Below, one piece after another: positions 7,610-13,908 of a stretch of 22,150 nucleotides of DNA; within the stretch, counting starts at the first letter, position 1; every line of letters begins with the position of its first letter. The notes under the pieces were generated by a model that ran no database searches, was not told the DNA's origin, and was given only the letters and a program-made list of their open reading frames with translations. Origin of the DNA: a virus; IMG/VR virus record IMGVR_UViG_3300005265_000120, positions 1-22,150 of that record; one strand, written 5' to 3'. The translations under genes and the position numbers were made by a program.

Positions 7610-8732
7610 AGAAGAATACAATGCTCTCAAAAAAGACATAGAAGAACGAGGCATTCAAGATCCTCTTCATGTGGTTAAACTGGACGGTGTAAAAACCATT
7701 ATCTCAGGTCACCAACGAGCAAAAATAGCAAGGGAGCTTGGGATCAAAGTTCCATGCATTATCAGGGATGATTTGAAAGAAGATTGGCAAATTGAAGAAC
7801 AACTCATAGCAGATAATCTCCTGAGAAGACAGCTCACTGATGCACAGAAAGCCAAAGCCGGATTAAAGCTGGAGGAGATTGAAAAAAGGAAGGCAAAAAT
7901 GAGGCAAATTGAAGGTGCTAAAATTGGTGGTATGACTGCCGGAAGAGGTAGACCAAAAGACGAGAATAGCTTGGTGGAAAATTTTCCACCACCCAAAACA
8001 GACAACAAAAAAGGCAAAACCAGAGACAGAGTAGCAGAGAAGGTGGGGTTTGGTTCGGGTAAGCAGTATGAGAAGGCTAAAAAAGTATTGCTTGAAGCTC
8101 CTGAGGAGATTAAGAAAAAATGGGAAAAAGGCGAAATAACCACACACAAGGCAGAAAATGAGTTGAGGAAATACAAGAAGAAAAAAGAGATTGAGAATAG
8201 GCTAATTGAGCCAGAACCGCTTGAGGAAATCACCAGAGAAAAGAAATATGATATAATCTACGCCGACCCACCATGGAAGTATGAATTCTCTCAAACAAAG
8301 AACCGAGAAATAGAGAATCAGTATCCGACTATGGATCTCGAAGAAATATGTAAGTTACAAATACCCGCCGCCGATGATGCTGTTCTTTTTTTGTGGTGTC
8401 CAATGCCAAAGTTAGATTGGGGGTTAAAAGTTATCGAAGCATGGGGGTTTAAGTATCGCACAGGCTTTGTTTGGGTAAAAGATAAAATAGGAATGGGGCA
8501 TTACGTGAGAAGCAAACACGAATTACTTCTTATAGGAATAAAAGGAACACCAGGCACACCACTACCAGCGAATAGACCAGAATCTGTCGTTTTTGCTCCA
8601 AGATCCAAACACTCTAAAAAGCCAGATGTTGTGTATGAAATCATTGAAAAAATGTATCCTGAAAAATCCTATTTTGAAATGTTCGCCAGAGAAACCCGAG
8701 AAGGTTGGGAGGTATGGGGTAATGAAGTTTAA
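7581..8732 (+). CDS. ParB-like domain fused to MT-A70-family DNA adenine methyltransferase
   Basis: Up to 383 residues. The N-terminal part (about 10-90) is a ParB/sulfiredoxin-like domain: DIEERGIQDPLHVV...ISGHQRAKIARELGI, with GHQR at 43-46. A charged linker with a helical DNA-binding-like segment follows (to about 215). The C-terminal part is an MT-A70 methyltransferase with the catalytic DPPW at 229-232 and downstream FLWCPMPKL and FVWVKDKIGMG motifs. It should transfer methyl from SAM to N6 of adenine in DNA. The start is uncertain: an in-frame stop lies at 7572, and only TTG codons at 7581, 7593 and 7599 are available, all inside the RHH gene. Such fusions occur in phages and mobile elements; the target site cannot be read from sequence. 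Confidence 0.88.
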   Translation: MLKNLVLRSKEEYNALKKDIEERGIQDPLHVVKLDGVKTIISGHQRAKIARELGIKVPCIIRDDLKEDWQIEEQLIADNLLRRQLTDAQKAKAGLKLEEIEKRKAKMRQIEGAKIGGMTAGRGRPKDENSLVENFPPPKTDNKKGKTRDRVAEKVGFGSGKQYEKAKKVLLEAPEEIKKKWEKGEITTHKAENELRKYKKKKEIENRLIEPEPLEEITREKKYDIIYADPPWKYEFSQTKNREIENQYPTMDLEEICKLQIPAADDAVLFLWCPMPKLDWGLKVIEAWGFKYRTGFVWVKDKIGMGHYVRSKHELLLIGIKGTPGTPLPANRPESVVFAPRSKHSKKPDVVYEIIEKMYPEKSYFEMFARETREGWEVWGNEV

Positions 8733-9282
8733 TCCTTTTGAACAGAATGTTATAGAGGGAGAAATCTGTGAAGAAAAAGTTAAGGAGAGATTTAAAGAGA
8801 TATTCACACCTATCCTCCATCATATTCTTTTCAATGACAATCCTGAGTTACAGAAAAGAGGCATTGATTTTGAAATCCATGGCAGACCTGTGAGATTTGA
8901 CGTTAAGTGTCGTTTCTTCAAATCATACTCTTATGGTGACATTTTATTAGAAACGGTCTCAGTGAGAGAAGAAGATAAGCCTGGATGGTTATGGACTTCT
9001 GAATCTGATATTATCGTATACGTGTGGCAGAATAAGCAGAAAAATAAATTTATAGGGGGTTACTTACTATTCCTGAACGAAATAAGAGATTGGCTGGATA
9101 AAACAGGCACGAGTAGGTTTAGAAAAATCATTGCACATAGCATAAACAGACACGGTAGTCAATGGAGTACAGAAAACATAGCCGTTCCAATATCAGAGTT
9201 TCCAGCTCATTGCATAAAGAAGATTGAACTATCTGATTTTTCGCCAGCTGATCAAGCTAAATTAGATAAGTGGTTTGAGTGA
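8722..9282 (+). CDS. Probable PD-(D/E)XK nuclease
   Basis: 186 residues from ATG 8722, which has GGGAGG about 8 bases upstream and overlaps the methyltransferase end by 11 bases. The segment KRGIDFEI...RFDVKCR (about 45-64) has the D49...D60-x-K62 spacing of PD-(D/E)XK endonucleases, and a glutamate-bearing helix precedes it (ICEEKVKERF). The middle holds strands typical of the fold. A gene of this type directly behind a methyltransferase could be the cutting half of a restriction-modification pair or a nuclease that degrades unmethylated host DNA. The nuclease call is by motif only. Confidence 0.55.
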   Translation: MKFNPFEQNVIEGEICEEKVKERFKEIFTPILHHILFNDNPELQKRGIDFEIHGRPVRFDVKCRFFKSYSYGDILLETVSVREEDKPGWLWTSESDIIVYVWQNKQKNKFIGGYLLFLNEIRDWLDKTGTSRFRKIIAHSINRHGSQWSTENIAVPISEFPAHCIKKIELSDFSPADQAKLDKWFE

Positions 9283-9290
9283 AATAAGAC

Positions 9291-9320
9291 AAAACTATAT
9301 ATACTACATAGGATATAGTA
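9291..9320 (+). promoter_or_regulatory. Promoter with palindromic TATA region, copy A
   Basis: AAAACTATATATACTACATA followed by GGATATAGTA holds a TATA box about 27 bases before the ATG at 9326. An inverted repeat (ATACTA...TAGTAT) overlaps the box, as an operator would. It closely matches the promoter at 14670-14700. Confidence 0.6.
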
Positions 9321-9325
9321 TAATC

Positions 9326-9451
9326 ATGCCTGGAATTGTATCAATATATTTGCATGAGGGGATATATCGATTTTTGCTAAAACGAGGTGATCCTAAGAAG
9401 ATCATACGAGAGTGGGTGATGGAGCGATATGAGCAGGAGAAGGAGAAATGA
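9326..9451 (+). CDS. Small regulator-like protein, 41 residues
   Basis: ATG 9326 follows a TATA box at leaderless distance. The product has a short strand (IVSIYLHEGIY) and then a helix-rich basic/acidic part (LLKRGDPKKIIREWVMERYEQEKEK). The size and strand-helix-helix layout resemble a ribbon-helix-helix protein, but no diagnostic residues fix this. Its TGA overlaps the ATG of the next gene (ATGA), so the two are coupled. Confidence 0.55.
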   Translation: MPGIVSIYLHEGIYRFLLKRGDPKKIIREWVMERYEQEKEK

Positions 9452-9639
9452 TACGATTTACACACTATTGGGGTCTTGCAATGTCGTTGGTGATTCTCTA
9501 CACCTACCTCATGGCGTTGTTGCACGGTGGAGAAGCCGTGATAAGCGTAAATATGCACAACGAAGCCGTCTGGGAGTTTCCTTTGCTCGGCATGGGTTTC
9601 GTGTGGTATCTCTTCCAACTTAGAAAGGAGATGAGATAA
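9448..9639 (+). CDS. Small two-helix membrane protein
   Basis: A 63-residue protein with hydrophobic segments at about 7-28 (YWGLAMSLVILYTYLMALL) and 42-58 (FPLLGMGFVWYLFQL), separated by a short polar loop, and a basic C-terminus. It is likely an integral membrane protein of the host membrane; I cannot assign a function. A holin-like or anti-superinfection role would be guesswork. ATGA overlap with the preceding gene and direct abutment to the next (TAA then ATG) show operon organisation. Confidence 0.65.
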   Translation: MIRFTHYWGLAMSLVILYTYLMALLHGGEAVISVNMHNEAVWEFPLLGMGFVWYLFQLRKEMR

Positions 9640-10293
9640 ATGGTAAAATATGAAAGCTATGAGATAAGGATCGAGTTCACGCGCCGTGTTGTCGGAGCTC
9701 TTCCAAAGAACCCTGACGTCATAGACGCGTGGGCACAGGCACGAGCGAAGAAGAACAACAGGACTGAAGAGGAAGCACGAGAGATCGCAGAGAAGATCAA
9801 AGAGGAAGTGCAGGCAGACGTAGTTGAAAAAAGCTGGGTTTGCTTTAAGAGCGATAGCACAGGTCTCTACTTGGAAGATCGAAATATTAAGGCAATGCTC
9901 AGAGAATGCGCAACGACACTTGGCACATTCAGAGGAACAGGATCAGTGGCAAAGCGACAGACATTCCAGCATGGTTTGTTTGTCGAGCCAGAGAGGATTT
10001 ACTTCATGCGAGACGGCAAGCCAATCACAGAGCCAGACGGACAGCAGGAGAGAGCCATCCACGTCATGACCGCAATGGGACCGCGTGATTCATTGAAGCG
10101 AGAGGACTACATTGACCTGCCTGCTTCAATGGAGTTCAGGATAGACGTTGTGGTTCAGACCGACCGAAAGCAAGCATTCATCACGGAAGACATCCTGCGA
10201 GAATGGTTTGATCTCGGTCAGCGTATTGGTCTTGGAGGATCGCGGTCACAACAGTTTGGAAAGTTCAAGGTTGTGTCATTCGAGAAGGTGTGA
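9640..10293 (+). CDS. RAMP-like phage protein with C-terminal glycine-rich loop
   Basis: A 217-residue protein. The N-terminus reads EIRIEFTRRVVGALPKNP, then a charged helix (60-80), then GLYLEDRNIKAMLRECA, a central strand region (RQTFQHGLFVEPERIYF), ERAIHVMTAMGPRDSLKRED, and a C-terminus GQRIGLGGSRSQQFGKFKVV. The G-x-G-x-x-R-S-x-x-F-G-x-F pattern is the glycine-rich loop of RAMP-fold proteins such as Cas5, Cas6 and Cas7. Many bacterial phages carry a similar uncharacterised protein with an 'AMTAQGPR' segment, as far as I recall. Its role is unknown. It is far from the csf operon, so a role as the missing guide-processing factor is only a hypothesis. Its stop codon TGA is the first element of the pentamer array. 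Confidence 0.6.
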   Translation: MVKYESYEIRIEFTRRVVGALPKNPDVIDAWAQARAKKNNRTEEEAREIAEKIKEEVQADVVEKSWVCFKSDSTGLYLEDRNIKAMLRECATTLGTFRGTGSVAKRQTFQHGLFVEPERIYFMRDGKPITEPDGQQERAIHVMTAMGPRDSLKREDYIDLPASMEFRIDVVVQTDRKQAFITEDILREWFDLGQRIGLGGSRSQQFGKFKVVSFEKV

Positions 10294-10603
10294 CGTGCCG
10301 GACCAGGCCTTGCCGTTCATAATTGACAGACCGAGCCCCTCCGAACCCTACATAATTGACGGTCCGGGCCACTCCGAGCCATACCCGTCCGGTCATAATT
10401 GACAGGCCGGTCCTATTCCCGCCATCCATAATTGACCTTCCGAGCCCAGCCTTGCCTTGCATAATTGACAGGCCGAACCAAACCGGACCAAACCAAGCCG
10501 ATCCATGCCTTTCATAATTGACTTTCCGAACCTTGCCTTCCATGATCGACGAACCGGACCATTCCCCACCAACCATAATTGACATACCAATCCCCTCCCA
10601 CCA
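10291..10603 (+). repeat. Array of CATAATTGAC 10-mers separated by NNNCC pentamers
   Basis: Eight copies of CATAATTGAC begin at 10318, 10351, 10394, 10427, 10460, 10513, 10541 (CATGATCGAC) and 10574, and a truncated TGAC starts the array at 10291. Between them the sequence is built of pentamers of the form NNNCC plus three extra bases, so every gap is 5n+3 long, with n = 4, 4, 6, 4, 4, 8, 3 and 4. By my count 36 of 37 pentamers end in CC, the exception being TATTC in the unit at 10394. The bottom strand therefore reads (GGNNN)n. There is no coding role: TAATTGA carries stops on the + strand, and - strand ORFs are open only because the repeat lacks stops there. Function unknown. Confidence 0.9.
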
Positions 10604-10604
10604 A

Positions 10605-10748
10605 AAACTATATCAACCATAAGCACCATACACTGTAATGGAAGGCTTAACCTGCTACGTCTCTCTTTTGCCTCCTCAAGCCTTCCCATTCACCCCCTCT
10701 TTTTTCTCCATGAAAAATTATATAAGCCACCACATACAAGTTATACCT
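10605..10748 (+). other. Non-coding leader between the array and the zinc-ribbon gene
   Basis: After the array come a weak TATA-like AAACTATATC (10605-10614), a pyrimidine-rich stretch (10656-10710) and a strong TATA box at 10716-10723. An ATG at 10638 is in frame with the next gene and also lies at leaderless distance from the first TATA-like site, so an N-terminally longer protein cannot be excluded. The intervening codons look non-coding. Confidence 0.45.
10716..10723 (+). promoter_or_regulatory. TATA box for zinc-ribbon/portal operon
   Basis: ATTATATA lies 26-33 bases upstream of GTG 10749, the spacing expected for a leaderless archaeal transcript; this is what decides my start choice for the zinc-ribbon gene. 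Confidence 0.55.
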
Positions 10749-10922
10749 GTGAATCCATTTCGTTGCCAGCGCTGTAATACATTTGTCGGCGATGCTTTAA
10801 AGTGCCCTGTCTGTGGCACTCTCACAAAGGCTGGAAAACATTATCGACTCAAACAAAGGATCAAGCGAGATCCGTATGGAGATCGAATGAAGGAGATCTT
10901 AGATGGATATAGCAAACTTTAA
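10749..10922 (+). CDS. Small double-CxxC zinc-ribbon protein
   Basis: 57 residues from GTG 10749 (alternatives: ATG 10710 or ATG 10638). Two CxxC knuckles (FRCQRCNTFVG and LKCPVCGTL) form a zinc ribbon, followed by a basic helix (KHYRLKQRIKRDPYGDRMKEIL). It may bind nucleic acid or another protein, but the ribbon alone does not tell. It overlaps the portal gene start by 20 bases, so it heads the capsid operon. The portal itself also carries zinc knuckles. Confidence 0.6.
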   Translation: MNPFRCQRCNTFVGDALKCPVCGTLTKAGKHYRLKQRIKRDPYGDRMKEILDGYSKL

Positions 10923-12531
10923 AGAGCGGATTGCAAAGGCTCTTGCACCTGAGGTATTTGAGCGTGCTGAAGCTGCAAAAAGGCGACTGAGACCACCTCT
11001 TGAGACCATTTTTCAGATGGGATACCAGGAAAGCGAGGCAGGCGTCAAGCTTCCGAATGTCCCACGATTCAAAGGATCATACCGACAGCTCTACAACGTC
11101 GTGTATAGCCTCTACATCCTGCGACAGGTCATTGAGAAGATCACACAAGAGACTTTCAGAAATGTCGAGGATGAATGGGAATGGATACCTAAATTTGCGG
11201 CTCGATGTGCTGTCTGTGGTGCTGAATATGAGAAAGAAGAACCAGAGCAATGCGAGGAATGTGGTTCAAACCAGTTCATATATCCAGATGAAAAGCAAAA
11301 GGAGCTATTTGAGGAGTTTGTAGAGAAAGCAAATGCCAATGGACAGAGTTTGTTCGATGTTCTCAGAGAAATTTCAAAAGATCTTGATATTGCTGATGAT
11401 GCATATCTCGTTGTGCTCAAGGATTATGTTCTCACACATGATGGTCATATCTTCCAGGCAATACCAAAGGAGATATTGAGAGGCTCTCCAGAGACATTCA
11501 GGCTTGTTGCGAATGATGATGGTTTCCCTGGAGGTCGATGGTGGAAGTGCCTCCATCCGGGCTGTAACTATGTGCTTGAAGAACCAGATCGAGAAAAAGC
11601 AAAGCATGCACGCTGTCCAGAGCACAACATGATACTCCATGACGTGTGGTATGTCGTAATCGATCCAAGAAAACAGGAGAAGCCAGTGCGATATTACCTC
11701 AAAAACGAGGTATTCCATGCGTCAAAGCATAATCCAACGCTTCTCTATGGCTTTTCACCTGTCATAACGCTGTATTCCATTGCTGAGGCATTGCTGGCAA
11801 TGGTAGGATACATACGTGATACATATTTGCTTGAACGACCACCAAAAGCAGGACTTTTTGTGCAAACATCCAATCCAAAGAGCCTTGAAAAGGTTTGGGA
11901 CGAGGCAATGCAGAAGAAGAAGACCAATCCAAATTATCTTCCTGTCATTGCTATTGAAGGCGAAGGACGCACAGGTGCACAATTTGTCTCATTCATGGAC
12001 TCCATTGAGGAGCTGCAGTATCTTGCAGTTCTGGAGGAATTCAGGCGTGGTATTTCGGCTCAATACGGTGTATCGCTCATATTCCAGTCTGATACATCAG
12101 CTTCAGGAGGTTTGAACTCGGAAGGGCTTCAAATCACCGTGACAAACCGAGCTGTGGAGTCTGCACGCACGGCAATACAGAAGTTCATTATCTTCCTCAT
12201 GGAGCAGTTCAGTATCACGGACTGGATGTTCATGCTTCCGCCAGTTGAGGAAAGAGATGAAATGGCAGAGAAGCAGCGGTTTGCTCAGGAAGTCCAGAAC
12301 GCCACAGGCATGCTCAGACTCGGATATGTGCCGACTCTTGAAGATAATCTGACCTTCAGCTATGAGTATGATCCGATCCTGACCGTCTTCTCATCAAGGC
12401 ATATTTCGATCAGGTATGGGAAGCAATACACAAGGAAGACACTCTGTGGGATAACTATGAGGGGCTTACTGAGGCACAGATCGAGCAGGTCAACGATATC
12501 CTTGCAATGCACTTCACACGACCGAGGATAA
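10903..12531 (+). CDS. Portal protein with two zinc-knuckle insertions (3' end frameshifted)
   Basis: The reading frame gives 542 residues, but only about the first 490 are authentic. Portal features include the N-terminal helix, YNVVYSLYILRQVIEKI (64-80), SLFDVLREISKDLDIADDAYLVV, ILRGSP, the long helix region after LLYGFSPVITLYSIAEALL, and SASGGLNSEGLQITVTNRAV. It forms the dodecameric ring at the capsid vertex through which DNA passes. Two insertions are unusual: a four-Cys knuckle at C102/C105/C117/C120 and a second with C216/C221/C238/H241. After residue 490 the frame becomes basic, low-complexity and unlike a protein (RYGKQYTRKTLCGITMRG), because of a 5-bp duplication at 12370. The correct continuation lies in the -1 frame. 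Confidence 0.82.
   Translation: MDIANFKERIAKALAPEVFERAEAAKRRLRPPLETIFQMGYQESEAGVKLPNVPRFKGSYRQLYNVVYSLYILRQVIEKITQETFRNVEDEWEWIPKFAARCAVCGAEYEKEEPEQCEECGSNQFIYPDEKQKELFEEFVEKANANGQSLFDVLREISKDLDIADDAYLVVLKDYVLTHDGHIFQAIPKEILRGSPETFRLVANDDGFPGGRWWKCLHPGCNYVLEEPDREKAKHARCPEHNMILHDVWYVVIDPRKQEKPVRYYLKNEVFHASKHNPTLLYGFSPVITLYSIAEALLAMVGYIRDTYLLERPPKAGLFVQTSNPKSLEKVWDEAMQKKKTNPNYLPVIAIEGEGRTGAQFVSFMDSIEELQYLAVLEEFRRGISAQYGVSLIFQSDTSASGGLNSEGLQITVTNRAVESARTAIQKFIIFLMEQFSITDWMFMLPPVEERDEMAEKQRFAQEVQNATGMLRLGYVPTLEDNLTFSYEYDPILTVFSSRHISIRYGKQYTRKTLCGITMRGLLRHRSSRSTISLQCTSHDRG
12370..12379 (+). other. 5-bp tandem duplication (GATCC GATCC) causing a frameshift
   Basis: The decamer GATCCGATCC is a perfect tandem repeat. 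Removing one GATCC joins the portal frame ...SYEYDP to DRLLIKAYFDQVWEAI and onward to the MuF-like frame without a stop, giving a single 656-residue protein. The frame from 12372 to 12506 is well-formed protein sequence but has no ATG, GTG or TTG start, so it makes sense only as a continuation. Confidence 0.75.
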
Positions 12532-12878
12532 GCCTGAGAGAGATCATGAAAGACCTGATTGAGATAGGTGTGGTCGATAATCAAGCGAAGATGATCGCAC
12601 GCACCGAAATGACAGCGGTCGTGAACAAAGCACGAGAGATCGACTGGAAGGAACAAGATCCTGAAGGAAAGTATCTGTACAGATGGACCGGTCCGAATGA
12701 TGAAAGGACGACCGAGATATGCAAAGAACTCACGGAGCGGTCGAGAAATGGACTGCCACTCAACGAACTCAAAACGCTGGTAAGAGAAGTGAGCAAAAAG
12801 TATTTAGGGGAGGAGTGGAAACCAAGAGAATGGGTCCCCCACATTGGATGTAGACATACTTTTGTGAGAAAAGTTTAA
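12507..12878 (+). CDS. Phage Mu gpF/SPP1 gp7-like head morphogenesis protein (3' part of a portal fusion)
   Basis: 123 residues from the first ATG, with coding sequence extending back to about 12380 (EAIHKEDTLWDNYEGLTEAQIEQV). Motifs of the minor-head domain are clear: ARTEMTAVVNKAREIDW, YRWTGPNDERTTEICKEL, and the terminal VPHIGCRHTFVRKV with C and H residues typical of the family. MuF-domain proteins are minor capsid proteins that enter the prohead with the portal. Here it was apparently encoded as the C-terminal domain of the portal protein and is now separated by the duplication at 12370. An independent start at ATG 12507 is possible but has no clear ribosome binding site. Confidence 0.8.
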   Translation: MHFTRPRISLREIMKDLIEIGVVDNQAKMIARTEMTAVVNKAREIDWKEQDPEGKYLYRWTGPNDERTTEICKELTERSRNGLPLNELKTLVREVSKKYLGEEWKPREWVPHIGCRHTFVRKV

Positions 12879-12888
12879 TTATAATAAA
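12879..12888 (+). promoter_or_regulatory. TATA-like box before the 179-residue gene
   Basis: TTATAATAAA lies about 20 bases before ATG 12904, directly after the MuF stop. The spacing is slightly short for a leaderless start, and the short gap is AT-rich overall. Confidence 0.4.
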
Positions 12889-12903
12889 AAGATAAATTAT
12901 ATC

Positions 12904-13443
12904 ATGGCAGACGAAACAGGTGATCAGGTAAATGAGAATTTACCAGAGAAGATTTCGAACATATCGATCCTGAACTTTTTGCACCACCTGAGGGACGCAC
13001 ACTACGAGGTTGGGAAATGTGCATCGAGCGGTCAGACAGACGGTTTTACGGTGGAGGCAGATCTAAAGCGACTGAAGGACATGATAGCCGACCTGCACAA
13101 GCTGTGGGAGTTTATCTGTCTTGAACCGAGTCTGGATTGTCCAGAGTCAAGCCACACGATATACTACGAAGTGCCGAAGATCGATGTTATCACGCCAACA
13201 CCAGAGAACAGGGACATTCAGTATATCCTGATGTACATCAAGATGATGTATATGGAGATGGCGAATTCGCAGTCGGCGAGGCTGGTAACAGGTTTGCAGC
13301 CGGCAGACAAGGAAAGGGGGAAAGCATATCTGGATCGGATAGACGTCTTCGTGAAGGACTACCTGGAGACGAACACCCCAAACGACTTCCCGAAGGCGAC
13401 ACCAGAAGAGCCAACGCCAACACCAGGGCGATTAGGGGCTTGA
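12904..13443 (+). CDS. Hypothetical protein, 179 residues, acidic-helical with Pro/Thr-rich tail
   Basis: The product is largely helical (ILNFLHHLRDAHYEVGKCAS, ADLKRLKDMIADLHKLWEFI, RDIQYILMYIKMMYMEMANS) and ends in a Pro/Thr-rich tail (ATPEEPTPTPGRLGA). I do not recognise a family. It follows the portal/MuF genes and precedes neck genes, so a minor virion or capsid-assembly role is likely by position. It has a possible leaderless promoter of its own. Confidence 0.7.
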   Translation: MADETGDQVNENLPEKISNISILNFLHHLRDAHYEVGKCASSGQTDGFTVEADLKRLKDMIADLHKLWEFICLEPSLDCPESSHTIYYEVPKIDVITPTPENRDIQYILMYIKMMYMEMANSQSARLVTGLQPADKERGKAYLDRIDVFVKDYLETNTPNDFPKATPEEPTPTPGRLGA

Positions 13444-13516
13444 AGTTCAGAAGATTTACCATGCGGGATAAATTATTCTTATTCCGCTGGGACTTATTTT
13501 TCTTTGGAGGCTAAAT

Positions 13517-13684
13517 ATGTTTTCAGATGGTGTGGCAGTTCTCAATAGAAAGCTACTTGAATTGAAGCGATTGCGAGAGCAGGAAAACGACCTGTTGATG
13601 GACATTATTGAGATGGCAAAAGAGTATCACCTGTATGTGAATCTTGAACGATACAGGGCATCAGATAAGAAGTGGTTGGTATGA
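13517..13684 (+). CDS. Small hypothetical coiled-coil protein, 55 residues
   Basis: ATG 13517 has the ribosome binding site TTGGAGG about 6 bases upstream. The product is helical with heptad-like Leu spacing (LNRKLLELKRLREQENDLLM) and a Tyr-rich end (EYHLYVNLERYRASDKKW). Its TGA overlaps the ATG of the next gene (ATGA). No family recognised; its place between portal and neck genes suggests a small virion or assembly factor. Confidence 0.6.
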   Translation: MFSDGVAVLNRKLLELKRLREQENDLLMDIIEMAKEYHLYVNLERYRASDKKWLV

Positions 13685-13908
13685 CGGATAGAAAGAAACT
13701 GTTAGAAGAGTTCATGAACGATCCAGCTGAAGTCCACGCAGTGATGCACGGCATCTATGCAGGGTTGACCGAGTGGAAAGGCACGGAGTCAATGATCGGT
13801 AATCCGGATGTGCAGAAAGAACCGCACTACTTCAAGTTCGGGTATGTTGTGGGTACACTGCTTCGATGGAGTGCAATTGCATTTTTCGGTAACAGGATTC
13901 TCGGATAA
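13681..13908 (+). CDS. Hypothetical protein, 75 residues
   Basis: I start at ATG 13681, which overlaps the previous stop; a GTG three codons upstream is also in frame. The N-terminal part is helical (DRKKLLEEFMNDPAEVHAVM), and a mildly hydrophobic C-terminal helix follows (FGYVVGTLLRWSAIAFFG), possibly membrane-associated. The stop is followed at once by the ATG of the tail-completion gene. No family recognised. Confidence 0.6.
   Translation: MTDRKKLLEEFMNDPAEVHAVMHGIYAGLTEWKGTESMIGNPDVQKEPHYFKFGYVVGTLLRWSAIAFFGNRILG

Noticed and set aside
8593-8721. Longer N-terminus of the PD-(D/E)XK protein
   Set aside because: It overlaps the end of the methyltransferase in another frame, and ATG 8722 has its own ribosome binding site.
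10318-10583. Reading the CATAATTGAC array as a CRISPR array for the type IV-B system
   Set aside because: The conserved unit is only 10 bp, the gaps are 18-43 bp and themselves follow a pentamer rule, so they are not unique spacers; there is no typical 25-37 bp repeat.
10265-10689. Minus-strand ORFs of 98 and 106 codons across the array
   Set aside because: They are open only because the bottom-strand repeat has no stop codons; the proteins would be Gly/Ser/Met-rich repeats without a start site or promoter, and every other gene is on the + strand.
12360-12400. Programmed -1 ribosomal frameshift joining portal and MuF domain
   Set aside because: No slippery heptamer is present at the junction, while an exact GATCC tandem duplication explains the shift fully.
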